This document shows, piece by piece, positions 47,945 through 58,312 of a stretch of 64,000 bases of DNA. The stretch is from Phyto melanocephala (taxonomy: Eukaryota; Arthropoda; Insecta; Diptera; Rhinophoridae), in contig OW799233.1 in assembly GCA_941918925.1 (NCBI GenBank), forward strand, positions 140,370,223 to 140,434,222, in the 5' to 3' direction. The notes beneath the pieces were generated by a model. It worked only from the letters and a program-made list of their open reading frames with translations, made no database searches and was not told the origin of the DNA. The translations under genes and the position numbers were made by a program. Each line of letters opens with the position of its first letter. The stretch's first letter is position 1.

Positions 47945-49100
47945 GCTTAATCAAGACTCCAACCAAATTATGCCTGGTTAGGTTAATTTAAAAATGGGGC
48001 ACTTAAAAGCCTAAACTCATGTCATTTATACACGTACACCCAATTGCCATATTGTGGGCTCTTAAAGAATGAACCAATTTTACACAACCATAATGTAGAA
48101 CGCAGATAATGTTTCGACTAAGTAAAGAATATCGCCTCTTCAATGAAGATTTCTTTGGGATTTCCAATTTAAATTCCTTAGACAGTTCGTGCCTAACATA
48201 CCTGAAAGCAGGACACTATTTAGGGTAGTGTTCCACAGTTTCATACTCTTCTTCGCGTGCTCTACATGCCAGCTATATCTCTTATCCATGTGAACTTTTA
48301 GTATACTAGTTATTCTCCTTAGTGTTGGCCTATTCAGTTTAAAGAACTCCTGTGATTTCTTAAGATTTGGGTCACCCAATAGTATATTGTCATCTTACCG
48401 ATAGTAGTATTTTTCCCCTTTTGGACATGTTTCTTGATCGCATAAACTTTATATTCATTTTTGAATCTATAAAAGAAAGTAGTCTTCTTTTAGGTGATGG
48501 TATTCGAAAAATTTCCCATTTTATATAATTTGTCGGCTTTTTCATTTCCGATTATACCGTAATAAAAAATTCGCATGTGTATTTATCTCTCTTATCTTAG
48601 CATATTCTGAGATTTAACTTTTTCGCTTATAAGGGTCTTTATATCTGATAAACTATCCATAAAGATACGAATCGTTAACATTGTGTTTTACCAATTTAAT
48701 GACTTCCATAATTTTCATAATCTCAGCCTGGAAAACTATACTGTGATCTAGAAGACGGAAATACTTACCTCTGTTCTAGGTTATGTAATACAAGCCGATT
48801 CCAGTTGGGTCGATACTTTTACTTTTATTACTTTATCTCATTCTCTTATGTAAGAGTGGTCTATCATACCTTGTTGGCATTTTGTCACTCGTCACCAGCC
48901 AGCTCAAACCAGCCATTCTCTTATGACCATTAATCTAGCAACGACCCGGACTGCTATATTTCACCGGTAACTCAATCGGCCGAGCTGAAAGTATGTTGCT
49001 AATATATATTAATGTAGCACCATCCTTCGATCTTTTTAAGAGCTTTTGTATTTACCTTCTTCTCTAAGTTTTGGGACATCCTTTAAAGACATTCAATAGC
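47945..49100 (-). pseudogene. LINE RNase H plus C-terminal domain relic
   Basis: Minus strand, in order: YGIIGNEKADKLYKMG (about 48513-48560), the RNase H end motif. Then GDPNLKKSQEFFKLNRPTLR with RITSIL (48379-48300), a C-terminal segment whose intact form is LNRxxLRxITxILTGH. Then EEYETVEHYPKXCPAFRYVR, the damaged Cys knuckle (EExETxEHxLCxCPAFxxVR), and ELSKEFKLEIPKKSSLKRRY before the 3' end. Frame changes and stops make it dead. The higher-coordinate part (48700-49100) should be the earlier RNase H strands but only TEVSIS-like scraps are readable. Confidence 0.72.
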
Positions 49101-50261
49101 ACATATAACGTATCGCATAACAAGGACATTATAAATAAATTGCGTGCATGTGTTTTGACAATGTACATGTGTTAGTATTTTTTAGGAAATAATGTACGTA
49201 AAAGTATCAGAGAACAAAATATTAAAAAAAAGTTTAGAAAAACTGAAAAGGAAAACAAGCCCATTTCAGAGTAAAATATGCCTGCATTTATCTATCTATT
49301 GGTTTCTTTAAACATCCCACACATCAAAACGTTTGCATAATTGTTATCAAATAGTTTATCATCCCACTTTTAATATTCATAAATGTCTATGAAACAATTA
49401 AAGCTAACAGTACGATTTCCTATCAGCATTATTAAAATGAAGTTAATGTCTAATGACAAAAATTCTGGCTAGCTACTCAAACTCATTACCAAAAAATGTT
49501 ACGAAACAAATGACATTACCAATATGCCGAAAAAGGTTTCCTTCCTTGGTATATGAAAATTATAGTAGAACACACAAGCATACATTCAGAGAAACTAAAA
49601 CCACTCACAAAGTTTATAAAGACTCTTGAAGGCAAAAGAAAAAGTCAACATTGGTTGATTGTTAGTTTAGCAAAAAAAAAAAAAGAAGTTTGTTATTGTT
49701 GCTTGATGAGTAACAAGAAAGAGTACTGCTCCTTTCTCGTTGGCTACTTTTTTTGTAGTTGTTGTTGTTGTTTTGTTAGAAATATAAGACAAATATTTAG
49801 CTTTTATTAAAAAATATTGAAATGCCAATATTGTTCAAAGTCTAAAAACAAAAATCAAAATTGCATTGCAAAACTCATGTAGTTAGTTCATACGTACATA
49901 CATGATGTTCTAATTATTGTTGGGTTTTCAGGTTTTTTGTTTCCTTTTGTTTTTCTCTTGCACAAATATGAATGAATATTAAACTGTGTGCCTGAAGGTT
50001 ATTAAATTAACACTTGTACAAAACAAGGCATATGCAATTCATGAACTCCGTTATTTATATAAATACATAGTTGAATATAAATTTCTATGAATTTTGTAAA
50101 AATTGTAAAATGTCTGTTAAGTTGCCATTAAACGTATTATCACTGCAACTTATAACTGGATAATCCCATACAATCAAAATCATATCAATTCATTTCATAT
50201 AGTCATTATATGGTATCACACAAAAACAAAGTAGTTTAAAATTATAAAATATTATTTGATA
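49101..50261. other. AT-rich DNA, no gene seen
   Basis: No recognisable protein. A GTTGTTGTTGTTG run lies near 49758. Confidence 0.5.
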
Positions 50262-50275
50262 TAGTCAGAAACTTA

Positions 50276-50481
50276 GGTTAGGTTAGGTAGAACAGGCAGC
50301 AGTTGTGCAGCTCACTTGTATCCATTTTATTGATCCCATTGTGATACCTTAATATAAAAGTAAGAATAGAATAGAAAAGAGAGAAGAGAAGCAGACAACA
50401 CCAGAGTCTCGGGCGGGAATCGAACCCGCAACTCCCAAACTAGCAGACCAGCACTCTACTGACTAGTCCACCGGGGCACCC
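50276..50481 (-). mobile_element. tRNA-derived SINE with perfect 14-bp target duplication
   Basis: TAGTCAGAAACTTA stands directly outside both ends (50262-50275 and 50482-50495), showing an LINE-machinery insertion of 206 bp. On the minus strand it opens GGGTGCCCCGGTGGACTAGT, with an A-box region, and carries GGTTCGATTCC at 50426-50416, a perfect B box. This is followed by a unique body and the tail TGTTCTACCTAACCTAACC. The head therefore derives from a tRNA gene and would carry an internal Pol III promoter. The family is the same as 4630-4811. The uncorrupted duplication indicates a relatively recent insertion. Confidence 0.92.
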
Positions 50482-50495
50482 TAGTCAGAAACTTA

Positions 50496-50976
50496 ACTAT
50501 ATTATCTTTACGGTCTTCTCAAATATATACCTTTCTTACTTTTCTGCACATTTCAATATTCAACAAAAGCTAAATGACACTAATAATTTAATAATTAGTT
50601 ATCGAATACTAATTTATAGCTTAATCGCTTTGCAACAATAATTTTGTTGCACCAAGCATTTAATGGTTATTTGTAGTTTCCAACGCTTATAAATATTTTG
50701 CGTTTGCGATAATATCATATTAAGTTTAACATAAAAATCATTCTTAATCTTTGTGTCAACAACATAAAATTTTTCATTAAACATACAACCATATACCCAG
50801 CGAAGAAGTAATGTTGTTTGATAATAAGTTTGTTCTGACATTTCTGCTATTTTGAGTTTTTGTCGGTAAGCTAATAATTTGCATCTAATCAAAATAAATG
50901 TTTTTTATACTATTTCAGTGACTGCATTCACTTGCATGCTACAGAATGGGCCACACGTCAACATGGTTAAAAAATT
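50496..50976. other. AT-rich spacer, no gene seen
   Basis: A 92-codon minus frame 50614-50892 shows no recognisable motif. Confidence 0.4.
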
Positions 50977-51300
50977 TTATACATTATTTATTAAAATGTA
51001 TACTCTTTTTAAAAAAATAAAATAAAAAAATTTTGAAACCGCCCTGGTGTCTTTTGAGCACAACCATCGAAAAAATCTTAAAACCAAAAATCTGGGAGGA
51101 TCCATTTTCAAATTTGGTGTTGCAATATATCTCCTGGAATCGGCCAAAACATCTTGTGTAACAACACTTTCACAATTTACAATTTTTCGCTTACCTTGAA
51201 ACTTATCTATAAAGTACCAACGTTGGCTACAGTAAGCGAAAGCCAGACATTCGTTCCAGTTGAATTTTCTTGACATCAAAAGGAAAAGAGGTTGTTTCAT
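50977..51300 (-). other. Unrecognised open frame of 107 codons
   Basis: The frame has mixed, protein-like composition for its first 75 residues (FNWNECLAFAYCSQRW, KIVNCESVVTQDVLADSRRY, NLKMDPPRFLVLRFFRW) before a low-complexity Phe/Lys end, and its DNA is less AT-rich than the surroundings. I do not recognise the family. It could be a piece of a transposon protein or a host exon. Coding status is not established. Confidence 0.25.
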
Positions 51301-51750
51301 CAGTCTTTGTATTTCGAAACAAAATAAGTTTGTGCAAGTTCCAAAATAATAAAAAAGATCGGTTGTGGTGATCTACATATCTCATTTTAAATGCGAAGCT
51401 GTATGTCCAAATTACAATAATACTAAAGGGCGAGGCGATATGGACAAATGCCTTAAAGAATATTCGTTTATTTTTATAATATTATTGATGTGGCAGAATT
51501 ATTTATATATGTATGTTCATCAAAAAAACTATAGAAGAATATATCTTTCACAAGATGAGTGAACAATTAGCCCTGAAGCAATTACAGATATATTCAAAAT
51601 ATTTCCACACAATACTACACTTTTTGTCACGAAGTAATAAAATTTTCTCAAGAAAAATGAAAAAATTTCTGAAAACAAAGCACAAGTGGCAACCATATCA
51701 AAGTTTTATAGCTCGATAATCGTGACGAAATTAATAAATAAATAAAATAA
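51301..51750. other. AT-rich spacer, no gene seen
   Basis: Nothing recognised. Confidence 0.4.
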
Positions 51751-53630
51751 AATAAAGTGAGAGCACTATATTCGGCTGTGCCGAATCTTTTATACCCATC
51801 ACCAATTTTGTGTACATTTAAAGCACAATTTTTATTATTTTGTTAATCATTATGGAATAATTTCTTTATAATAAAATATGTATCACTTTCTTTGTAGAGG
51901 GTGGTTAAATTTTAAGGGCCCATGTTGAAGGTGAACTACACCTAGTCTTTAAATTTGTTTTCTGCATTTCACTTGACATTTCTCAATCTCAAACTTACTC
52001 AATTTGATCCGTGGAAAGATACGCAAATGAGCAACGCTTTAAAGTTATTCAGGTTTTTTATAAAAATGGGCGTTTAAATCAAAATGCATTTTGTGCAGTT
52101 CGTAATTCTTTTGATCAACATAATCGTTCAAATTCGTCTACAATCGGGAGAATTGTAAAAAATATTTAAGTTTCTGAAAAACAGGTCTGTATAAAATGTT
52201 AGAAAATCTGTGAATGCCTTCTTAGTTCGTTGAATTGGAACCACTGCTTGTTTTTGCGATAGTGTGGCAAAAGAGCAGTCAACCTCGCCTCATCATCATG
52301 CCCAACAATTGAGAATCAACATTGTCATTGAAAATTTGGGCCATCAGATAGAGAAGTGACGCCAAGGATGGGGGCCCATTTGGCCGATATTTTGTTAAAT
52401 ACATAATTGAACCATACAAATATTATCATTATAAAAAGAAATAATAATAATTTCCTGAATAATTTGTTTTTTATTTAAATTGAACATCGGCCCTTAAAAT
52501 TTAACTACCCTTTATAACTTCGATATGCTACTAAAATGCTTTTGTAAATGTAGTCTTTCAATGAAAGTGGGCATTAAAGTAGGCGTGTCAATAAAATTTC
52601 TGCTAATAAATACAACTTAGATATTTCAATATAGTCCTTTATTTTCCCAAAAACTTTGTCAATAGTAAAATTATATGAATTTTAGGTAAACCGTTATATG
52701 GGAGGTGGGCGTAAAAGTGGGCGTGGCACCTACATTTTTTGGCACAGTAATAACATTGTCTAGATGGATATACTTAGCAAATTTGACCGTTATACCTCTA
52801 ATTTTGGCGGTTTTATGAGCTTTTAAATTTCATTAACGGTATATAACGTGAGAAGTGGGCGTTATATTAGGCGTGTCAAAGTTGTTTTTGCTAATGAGTA
52901 CAACTTAGGTGTTTCAATATAGCTCTTTATTATTCCAAAATCTATATAAATAGAGAAATTATATGAATTTTGGTTCAAACGTTATATGGGAGGTGGGCGT
53001 AAAAGTGGGCGTGGCACATTGATTTTCCGTTACAAAAAGCGTCTTACTAAAAAGCAAAGTATGCAAAATTTCAGAGTCGTACATCCAATTTTGTTGCTTT
53101 TGTGACGTTTTTGTTTTTAAATATACCGAAAAATACACTGCGCGATATAAATTTTCGTACATTTTGATCGATAACTCCTCTCCTAATGCATAAATTTAAA
53201 TAATTTTCGGGAATAAATATTGTTTTTACTCAGGAAATATATATTCGAAGTTTCATGGGTCTACGTTAATGCGTTTGGACACAATTCCATTTTTTTCGAT
53301 GTTCGAAGGACACTGTTTTTTCGACCCACTCTTGCTTTTCGAGCTATAACTCTCTTCCTGATATTCCGGTTTAGCCCATTTTCAATACCAAACAAACTTT
53401 GTCTATAAGAAAGATTCTGTCAAAATTTCAGCCCCCTATCTTTTTCGGTGCGACCTCTATCGTGCTTTCAACAGACGGACAGACGGACGGACATAGCTAC
53501 ATCGTCATCAAATCAAACCCTGATTCAGAATATATATACTTTATGGGGTCTAAAATGGATATTTTGGTGTGTTACAAACGGAATGACAAAATGAATATAC
53601 CCCCACCAATTTTTTGGTGGCGGGTATAAA
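51751..53630 (-). mobile_element. Helentron-like element, family B, long copy with nested mariner
   Basis: The 3' end at the left reads AGTGAGAGCACTATATTCGG and carries the hairpin ATTCGGCTGTGCCGAAT. The 5' end at the right has the palindrome CCACCAATTTTTTGGTGG followed by CGGGTATAAA. Between are GACAGACGGACGGACATAGC, TATATACTTTATGGGGTCTA and two tandem blocks of about 290 bp (52560-52745 and 52851-53030). Each block runs from GTGGGCxTTAxAxTAGGCGT to ATATGGGAGGTGGGCGTAAA and AGTGGGCGTGGCAC. The 3' half is split by a mariner at 51897-52512. No protein encoded. Family B differs from family A in having the GTGGGCGT blocks. Confidence 0.85.
51897..52512 (+). mobile_element. Nested mariner-type element with TIRs and TA duplication
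   Basis: Inverted termini GAGGGTGGTTAAATTTTAAG and (right, reverse-complemented) AAGGGTAGTTAAATTTTAAG both continue GGGCC-ATGTT. TA flanks both sides (51895-51896, 52513-52514). The left part encodes a mariner N-terminus: RYANEQRFKVIQVFYKNGRL, then NQNAFCAVRNSFDQHNRSNS and STIGRIVKNI, the usual helix-turn-helix pattern (QRxxIVxxYYKNxxSxxxTxRAxRxxFGxHNRPxxxTI). The rest of the gene is deleted; 616 bp in all. The uninterrupted target can be seen in the related copy at 40.9 kb. Confidence 0.87.
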
Positions 53631-53639
53631 AAGCGAAAA

Positions 53640-53866
53640 AAAAGAGACTATCGTGCTTATTTGCTCATATCTCATATAGTTATGGGGCGATTATGCTGAC
53701 AGTAGTACAGATGGACTGATGGATATAGCTTAATCGACTCCCCTCTTCATAAGCTTTTTGAAAATATCTACCTTATGGGCTTGGAAATAAATATTGTAGA
53801 ATTTTCACACGGAATGACAAACCTATATATACCCTTTTACACTGTCGTGTGAAGGGTATATTAACC
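53640..53866 (-). mobile_element. Helentron-like family A head fragment
   Basis: Minus strand: TATACCCTTCACACGACAGT at the 5' palindrome, ATAGGTTTGTCATTCCGTGT, TATTTCCAAGCCCATAAGGT, AGCTTATGAAGAGGGGAGTC and TGAGATATGAGCAAATAAGC. Its break is ten bases from the 5' end of the family B copy, so two Helentron heads stand side by side. Confidence 0.8.
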
Positions 53867-54043
53867 ATATTTTGTTGTCGATAACTAAGTATTGTTATAT
53901 GGAATATATTTCCATCGTTGAAGTCAAGGTTGAAGTGGCTTAGATTTTGTTTGAATTTTTTACAAAGAAAAACATTTTTTATAAGGGAGTTCAAAAAAGA
54001 TGTCAATAATGTTGCATAATTTGAAGGAATTTTCAAATTACTA
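53867..54043. other. Spacer between Helentron head and LINE tail
   Basis: On the minus strand an open stretch reads NYATLLTSFLNSLIKNVFLC and KKFKQNLSHFNLDF, possibly the end of an older LINE ORF2, but I cannot tie it to a family. Confidence 0.3.
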
Positions 54044-55240
54044 TTTTTTTTTTTATTTATTTAATTTATAGTCTATAGATAATAATCCTTACAGACTCAA
54101 GTATGTAAAATAACAAAACAAAATTAAGGTTATATATAAAATAATATTCTATAATAATTCAACGATTTAAATATAAAATGATAGTTCTTTTAACAATTTC
54201 TTTACTTTTATTGAGGCCAATAAGGTGATAATAATTATTAAAGTTTTCACATATACGACGAAGAGGATCATTATTAGCATAGTTGGTTCTATAGTATTTT
54301 AAGTTAATAAAACGGAAATTTCGAGTTGGTCTGGTTGAAACATTAAAAGATATTTTACTTAGCAGGAATTCTGAGTCGATATCGCCTTGAATTAGGCCCA
54401 GCACAAAAGAAAAACTCAGCATTGAACGACGACTTTTTAAAGTTGGTAATTTTATAAGACAGAGTCTGCTTTCGTATGAAGGTAGTAAAAACGAATTCCA
54501 TCCAAGGCCACGAAGACAAAATATTAAAAACTTCTTTTGTACAGACTCGATACTATCAATATGAATATTATAGCAAGGATCCCAAATAATCGATCCATAT
54601 TCAAGAATAGGTCGAACTAACGATAAATATAATTGTTTCGTAATATAAGGATCTAGAAATTCCTTGCACCACCTCTTCATAAATCCAAGTACACCATTTG
54701 CTTTGTTAACAATTAAAGAAATATGGTCACGAAAATTTAATTGGTGATCAAGCAAAATACCAAGATCAAGAAAATTCAGAACTTTATCAAGTTTACACTC
54801 ATTTATGCAATAAAATAAATCCAATTTCTTAATTCTGAAAAAGGACATATGCTTACATTTTTTTATACTCAGCTCCATTAAGTTGATTTCACACCAATTT
54901 ACCAATTTGCCAATATCTGATTGAAGGAAAAGTTGATCTTCGGGATTATTAGAAGAACGAAAAATTTTGACATCATCGGCATACATCAAAACTTTAGAGT
55001 GCTGAATAACTGAAGGTAGATCGTTTATGAATAAGGTAAATAAAATAGGACCAAGGTGGCTACCTTGCGGAACACCAGAAGGAACTTTGATAGCATTAGA
55101 CGTAGCACTTCCATACTTAACTTGTTGAGTTCTTAAAGACAAGTATGATCTTAACCATTTTATTGTCATATCCGTAAATCCCATTAATGACAATTTGTTA
55201 AGCAAGAGATCATGGTTTATTTCTGCAATTTGGTTAAGAA
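54044..55240 (-). mobile_element. 5'-truncated LINE insertion with poly(A) tail
   Basis: The minus-strand 3' end is an A-rich tail (T-run on the plus strand, about 54044-54066) after a short 3' UTR. The 5' end stops inside the RT gene near 55240, the usual result of incomplete reverse transcription. One open frame fills nearly all of it. No target duplication could be seen by eye. Confidence 0.8.
54159..55235 (-). pseudogene. LINE reverse transcriptase, C-terminal 350 codons, open
   Basis: Non-LTR retrotransposon RT that would reverse-transcribe its own RNA at a nicked target. The open frame starts after a stop near 55245 as VVLNQIAEINHDLLLNKLSL; the INHDLL word corresponds to the AFDxVNHDLL motif, so the start is a truncation point and no true start codon is present. 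Then come SGVPQGSHLGPILFTLFIND (palm motif) and VLMYADDVKIF with the catalytic Asp pair at about residues 76-77 of the frame. WCEINLMELSIKKCKHMSF (thumb entry), NFLDLGILLD and LVRPILEYGSIIWDP follow. Only fingers, N-terminal RT and any endonuclease are missing. No RNase H is seen. Relationship to jockey/CR1-type elements is likely but not resolved. The absence of stops suggests a recent insertion. Confidence 0.85.
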
Positions 55241-57183
55241 CAACTCATATTGAAAAAGAATATACGTATCAGCACAGTTAATAAATTGTACAAAAATTGA
55301 TTTAATTTTTATTTAATTTTATTTGAGCGCGTAAATTGAGGTATAAGTGTAATTTATTGTATTAAAAATAAAAAAGTAGTTGTTATTGTAAACGAGAGAA
55401 ATAAAAACACTTGCAATTTTATTGTTGTAAATATTGATGAACTGTTATGTTTTTTTGTATTATTTTTATTTTCGATTTTTATTTTTATTTACAAGCAAAA
55501 GAAACAAGTTCAAATGTACTTATGTATGTATGTACATATATGAATGTTATATTTAAGTTTTTTAGTTTTATGAGTCTTACAGAAAATAAAACGATTTAAG
55601 ACAGAGCGTAATTAAAAACACGTTTAACTCGCACGACGATCGATCGAAAAAGTGAGAGATCAAAGTTTTAATTAACCTTAGCTTTTGCAGTGATCAAAAT
55701 ACTTTATTATAAGTTGTTATACCGAACTAAAATAAAACACATTACCTATGTATATAATTCGAACCTTTACTGCGTGAACAATATTTGGACCCGCCACAGG
55801 TCACAATCAATATATTGTATTTCAGTTTAAATCTCTAAAGCAGTAAGCTTAAACAAAATCCTTTTGCTTTTTGTCAGCTTTAGAAACACCAAGCAGAACA
55901 TGAATAAAGTTCTCTTACAGATCTGCAACTTAAGGAATATCAAACATATCAGTTATAAAATAATTTTGCTGATTAGCAGCTTAAGGAATATTTTAGACGA
56001 TTACAACGTTAGGCTTATCAACTAGTCAAGAGGATCTAAAAAGGATTGTACTAAACGAGACATCTCAACAACTGCTAGAATCCCTGTTTAAAACTTTTGA
56101 AGTTGAAGTTGAAGGTTTTTTAACTTTTGTTTCAATTTTCTTAAAATTTTTTTAGTGAAAATTTAAATGTAGCCTGCCAATTATCTTATGCAACTTAAAG
56201 GTAATTTTAACCTTAATTGTCCAAATCGATTTTTTTTAAAGTAACATTCCTACCGGTTAGATTTATATATAAAAAAATTTTTATTTTTTATACATAAAAG
56301 GTGTATTTATTGGCAGAATTCTTGAACAGAATATTTGTATGTTTTGATAGAAAAATTTTTCGTTTGGTTGGGTTTTTCTGTGAGTATGCCGTGAACATGA
56401 GTTTTTTATCGCAGTTAATTTTACATAATATTTACCTGCGCAAACAGAAATCTAGGGCGTTTATTTAAATGTAATATTTTTATCTTAAGCTGCATGGTCG
56501 TTAGTAAAAATTCTTAACTAATATTTTAATTATTTTTGCAGTCAAAAAAATAAATGTGACGTTATCGTTCAAATAAGTACGTATATTTGCATCTGTTATA
56601 ACTTTAGATTTAAAATTTTAATAGACCAGGTGTTGGGAGCTGAAGTACAATTCTGTACCAAAAACTTAATTTTTAAAGATATTTTAGTTACATTATTTTC
56701 GATATTAAGACCCGATATGTTCCCGCCGTTCCTTTAAGGAGCACAAACAAAGCAGGTTTATTACCTAGTAACCAATAAAAATGTTACTACGATTGGTACG
56801 TTTTTTACTGGTACATAAAGAAGAATTTTGTTTTGTTAAATAGTTATAGCCAAGCACGGTATGTGAACCCTTCATTCCTATTTAAAATTAAACAATTTCT
56901 ACAATTTCATCATAAAATATACTCTTTTTAAGTACTAGATACCCAGTTTTGCCACTAGCTAACAGGGAGCAGAGTTTTTATCGTAATTAAACAATGAACT
57001 GAAAACCAGCTTTATAGTAACACCAGCCGAGTGAAATGCTTTTACGAAACCCTAAATGTTGTCCTTGAAATACAAAATTCTCACTAAAATTAAACAGATG
57101 AGCAAAAACGCAAAAACACAAGAACGCACAATGTAGCATCCTGTCAGTACTACAACTCGACAGACAAAAACAAAGTGTAATTT
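55241..57183. other. AT-rich DNA, no gene seen
   Basis: No recognisable protein. A diverged copy of the dispersed motif (CAGCCGAGTGAAATGC then TTTTACGAAACC) is at 57024-57056. Confidence 0.5.
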
Positions 57184-58312
57184 AAAACAAGTAAGAAGAC
57201 TATATTTGGCTGTGCCAAATCATATAAACCCTTTATACAGTTTGTCATGTATACGTAAGTATGTATTAGCGACCGATAGCTTTTTTTGTTATTTTAGCTG
57301 AATCGATTTCTTCTTTTATAATAACTCAACTTGTAATATACCCATATAACTGATTTTCAATAGCATATGCATATGTGAAAATTTGATACCATATAAGAGG
57401 CCATATAAGATGTATACATGGAGGTTGCAAAAAGTTGATTTTAATAAAAGGACGGACAGACGGACTTGTGTATACTGGGTGGCCCAATATTAACGAAGGG
57501 GTTTGAATTTATTATACCTTTTTATTTAAGAAATAATTATTAAGTATTTTTTTTTACAGTATATAAATGGGGAATATTTTTAGTTTAGTTATGAAAAATA
57601 ATATCTCGCTAGTGGTGGCTATTTTCTGCTTCGCAAATTCGTGCTACCTCCAACACATTTTTCACAACCTTTCGCAAAACTTCAGGTGTTATGTTGTTTA
57701 TTTCGTCGCGTTTATTGTTTTTTAATTACTGGATGGTTTTAATGTAGACTTCACCTTTCAAATAACACCAAGAAAACAGAAAACAGAAACGCGGAGGCCA
57801 ATTAAAATCACTTATACGCAAAATAATTCGTTCACCAAAGATGTACCGCAAAAGAGCCATTGTATCCCTTGCAGTGTGCGCTGTGGCTACATCTTGTTGG
57901 AACCATACTTGCGGATGGTTTTCCACGGCTGGCCTTCCAGCATTGTCCGATATCAGACACCATTGACCAAAACGGTGATCCCGTGTTAATTTAAAAAAAA
58001 ATAAGGACCAATTATCCTTGCCAATGAAACACCACACCCAACCGTACACTTAGATGGGTGTAGTTCTCACTGTTGAACTACTATCAGATTTTCCGTATCA
58101 AATATCCTGCCGTTTTGCTCATCAATGAACCCACTTAATTGGAAATGGGCTTCGTCGCTAATAATACAATTATGATAAAAAAGTTATAACATATTCAAAT
58201 CCCTTCGGTAATTTTGGGCCACCCAGTAAAAGGCTTGCAAATATATATATACTTTATAGGATCGGAAATTAATATTGTAGCCTTTTACAATCTCATGTGA
58301 AGGTTATAAAAT
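57184..58312 (-). mobile_element. Helentron-like element split by a mariner
   Basis: The 3' end at the left reads AAAACAAGTAAGAAGACTAT with a hairpin TTTGGCTGTGCCAAA. Inside are AAGGACGGACAGACGGAC and, to the right of the nested element, ATATATATACTTTATAGGAT, CGGAAATTAATATTGTAGCC and TCATGTGAAGGTTATAA, the 5' head. Removing 57475-58226 and one TA joins the two halves into a compact element of about 375 bp. Confidence 0.8.
57475..58226 (-). mobile_element. Internally deleted DD41D mariner, sister of 12151-13006
   Basis: Termini CTGGGTGGCCCAATATTAAC and (right, reverse-complemented) CTGGGTGGCCCAAAATTACC, flanked by TA (57473-57474, 58227-58228), 752 bp. The minus-strand transposase remnant reads IISDEAHFQLSGFIDEQNGR (first Asp), PQVWFQQDVATAHTARDTMA (second Asp) and NWPPRFCFLFSWCYLKGEVY. 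In the last piece the third catalytic Asp has been deleted together with its neighbours. The gene begins directly at the first-Asp region, so the DNA-binding domain is lost entirely. The 12.15-kb copy has a different internal deletion, so the two derive independently from the same parent. Confidence 0.9.
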
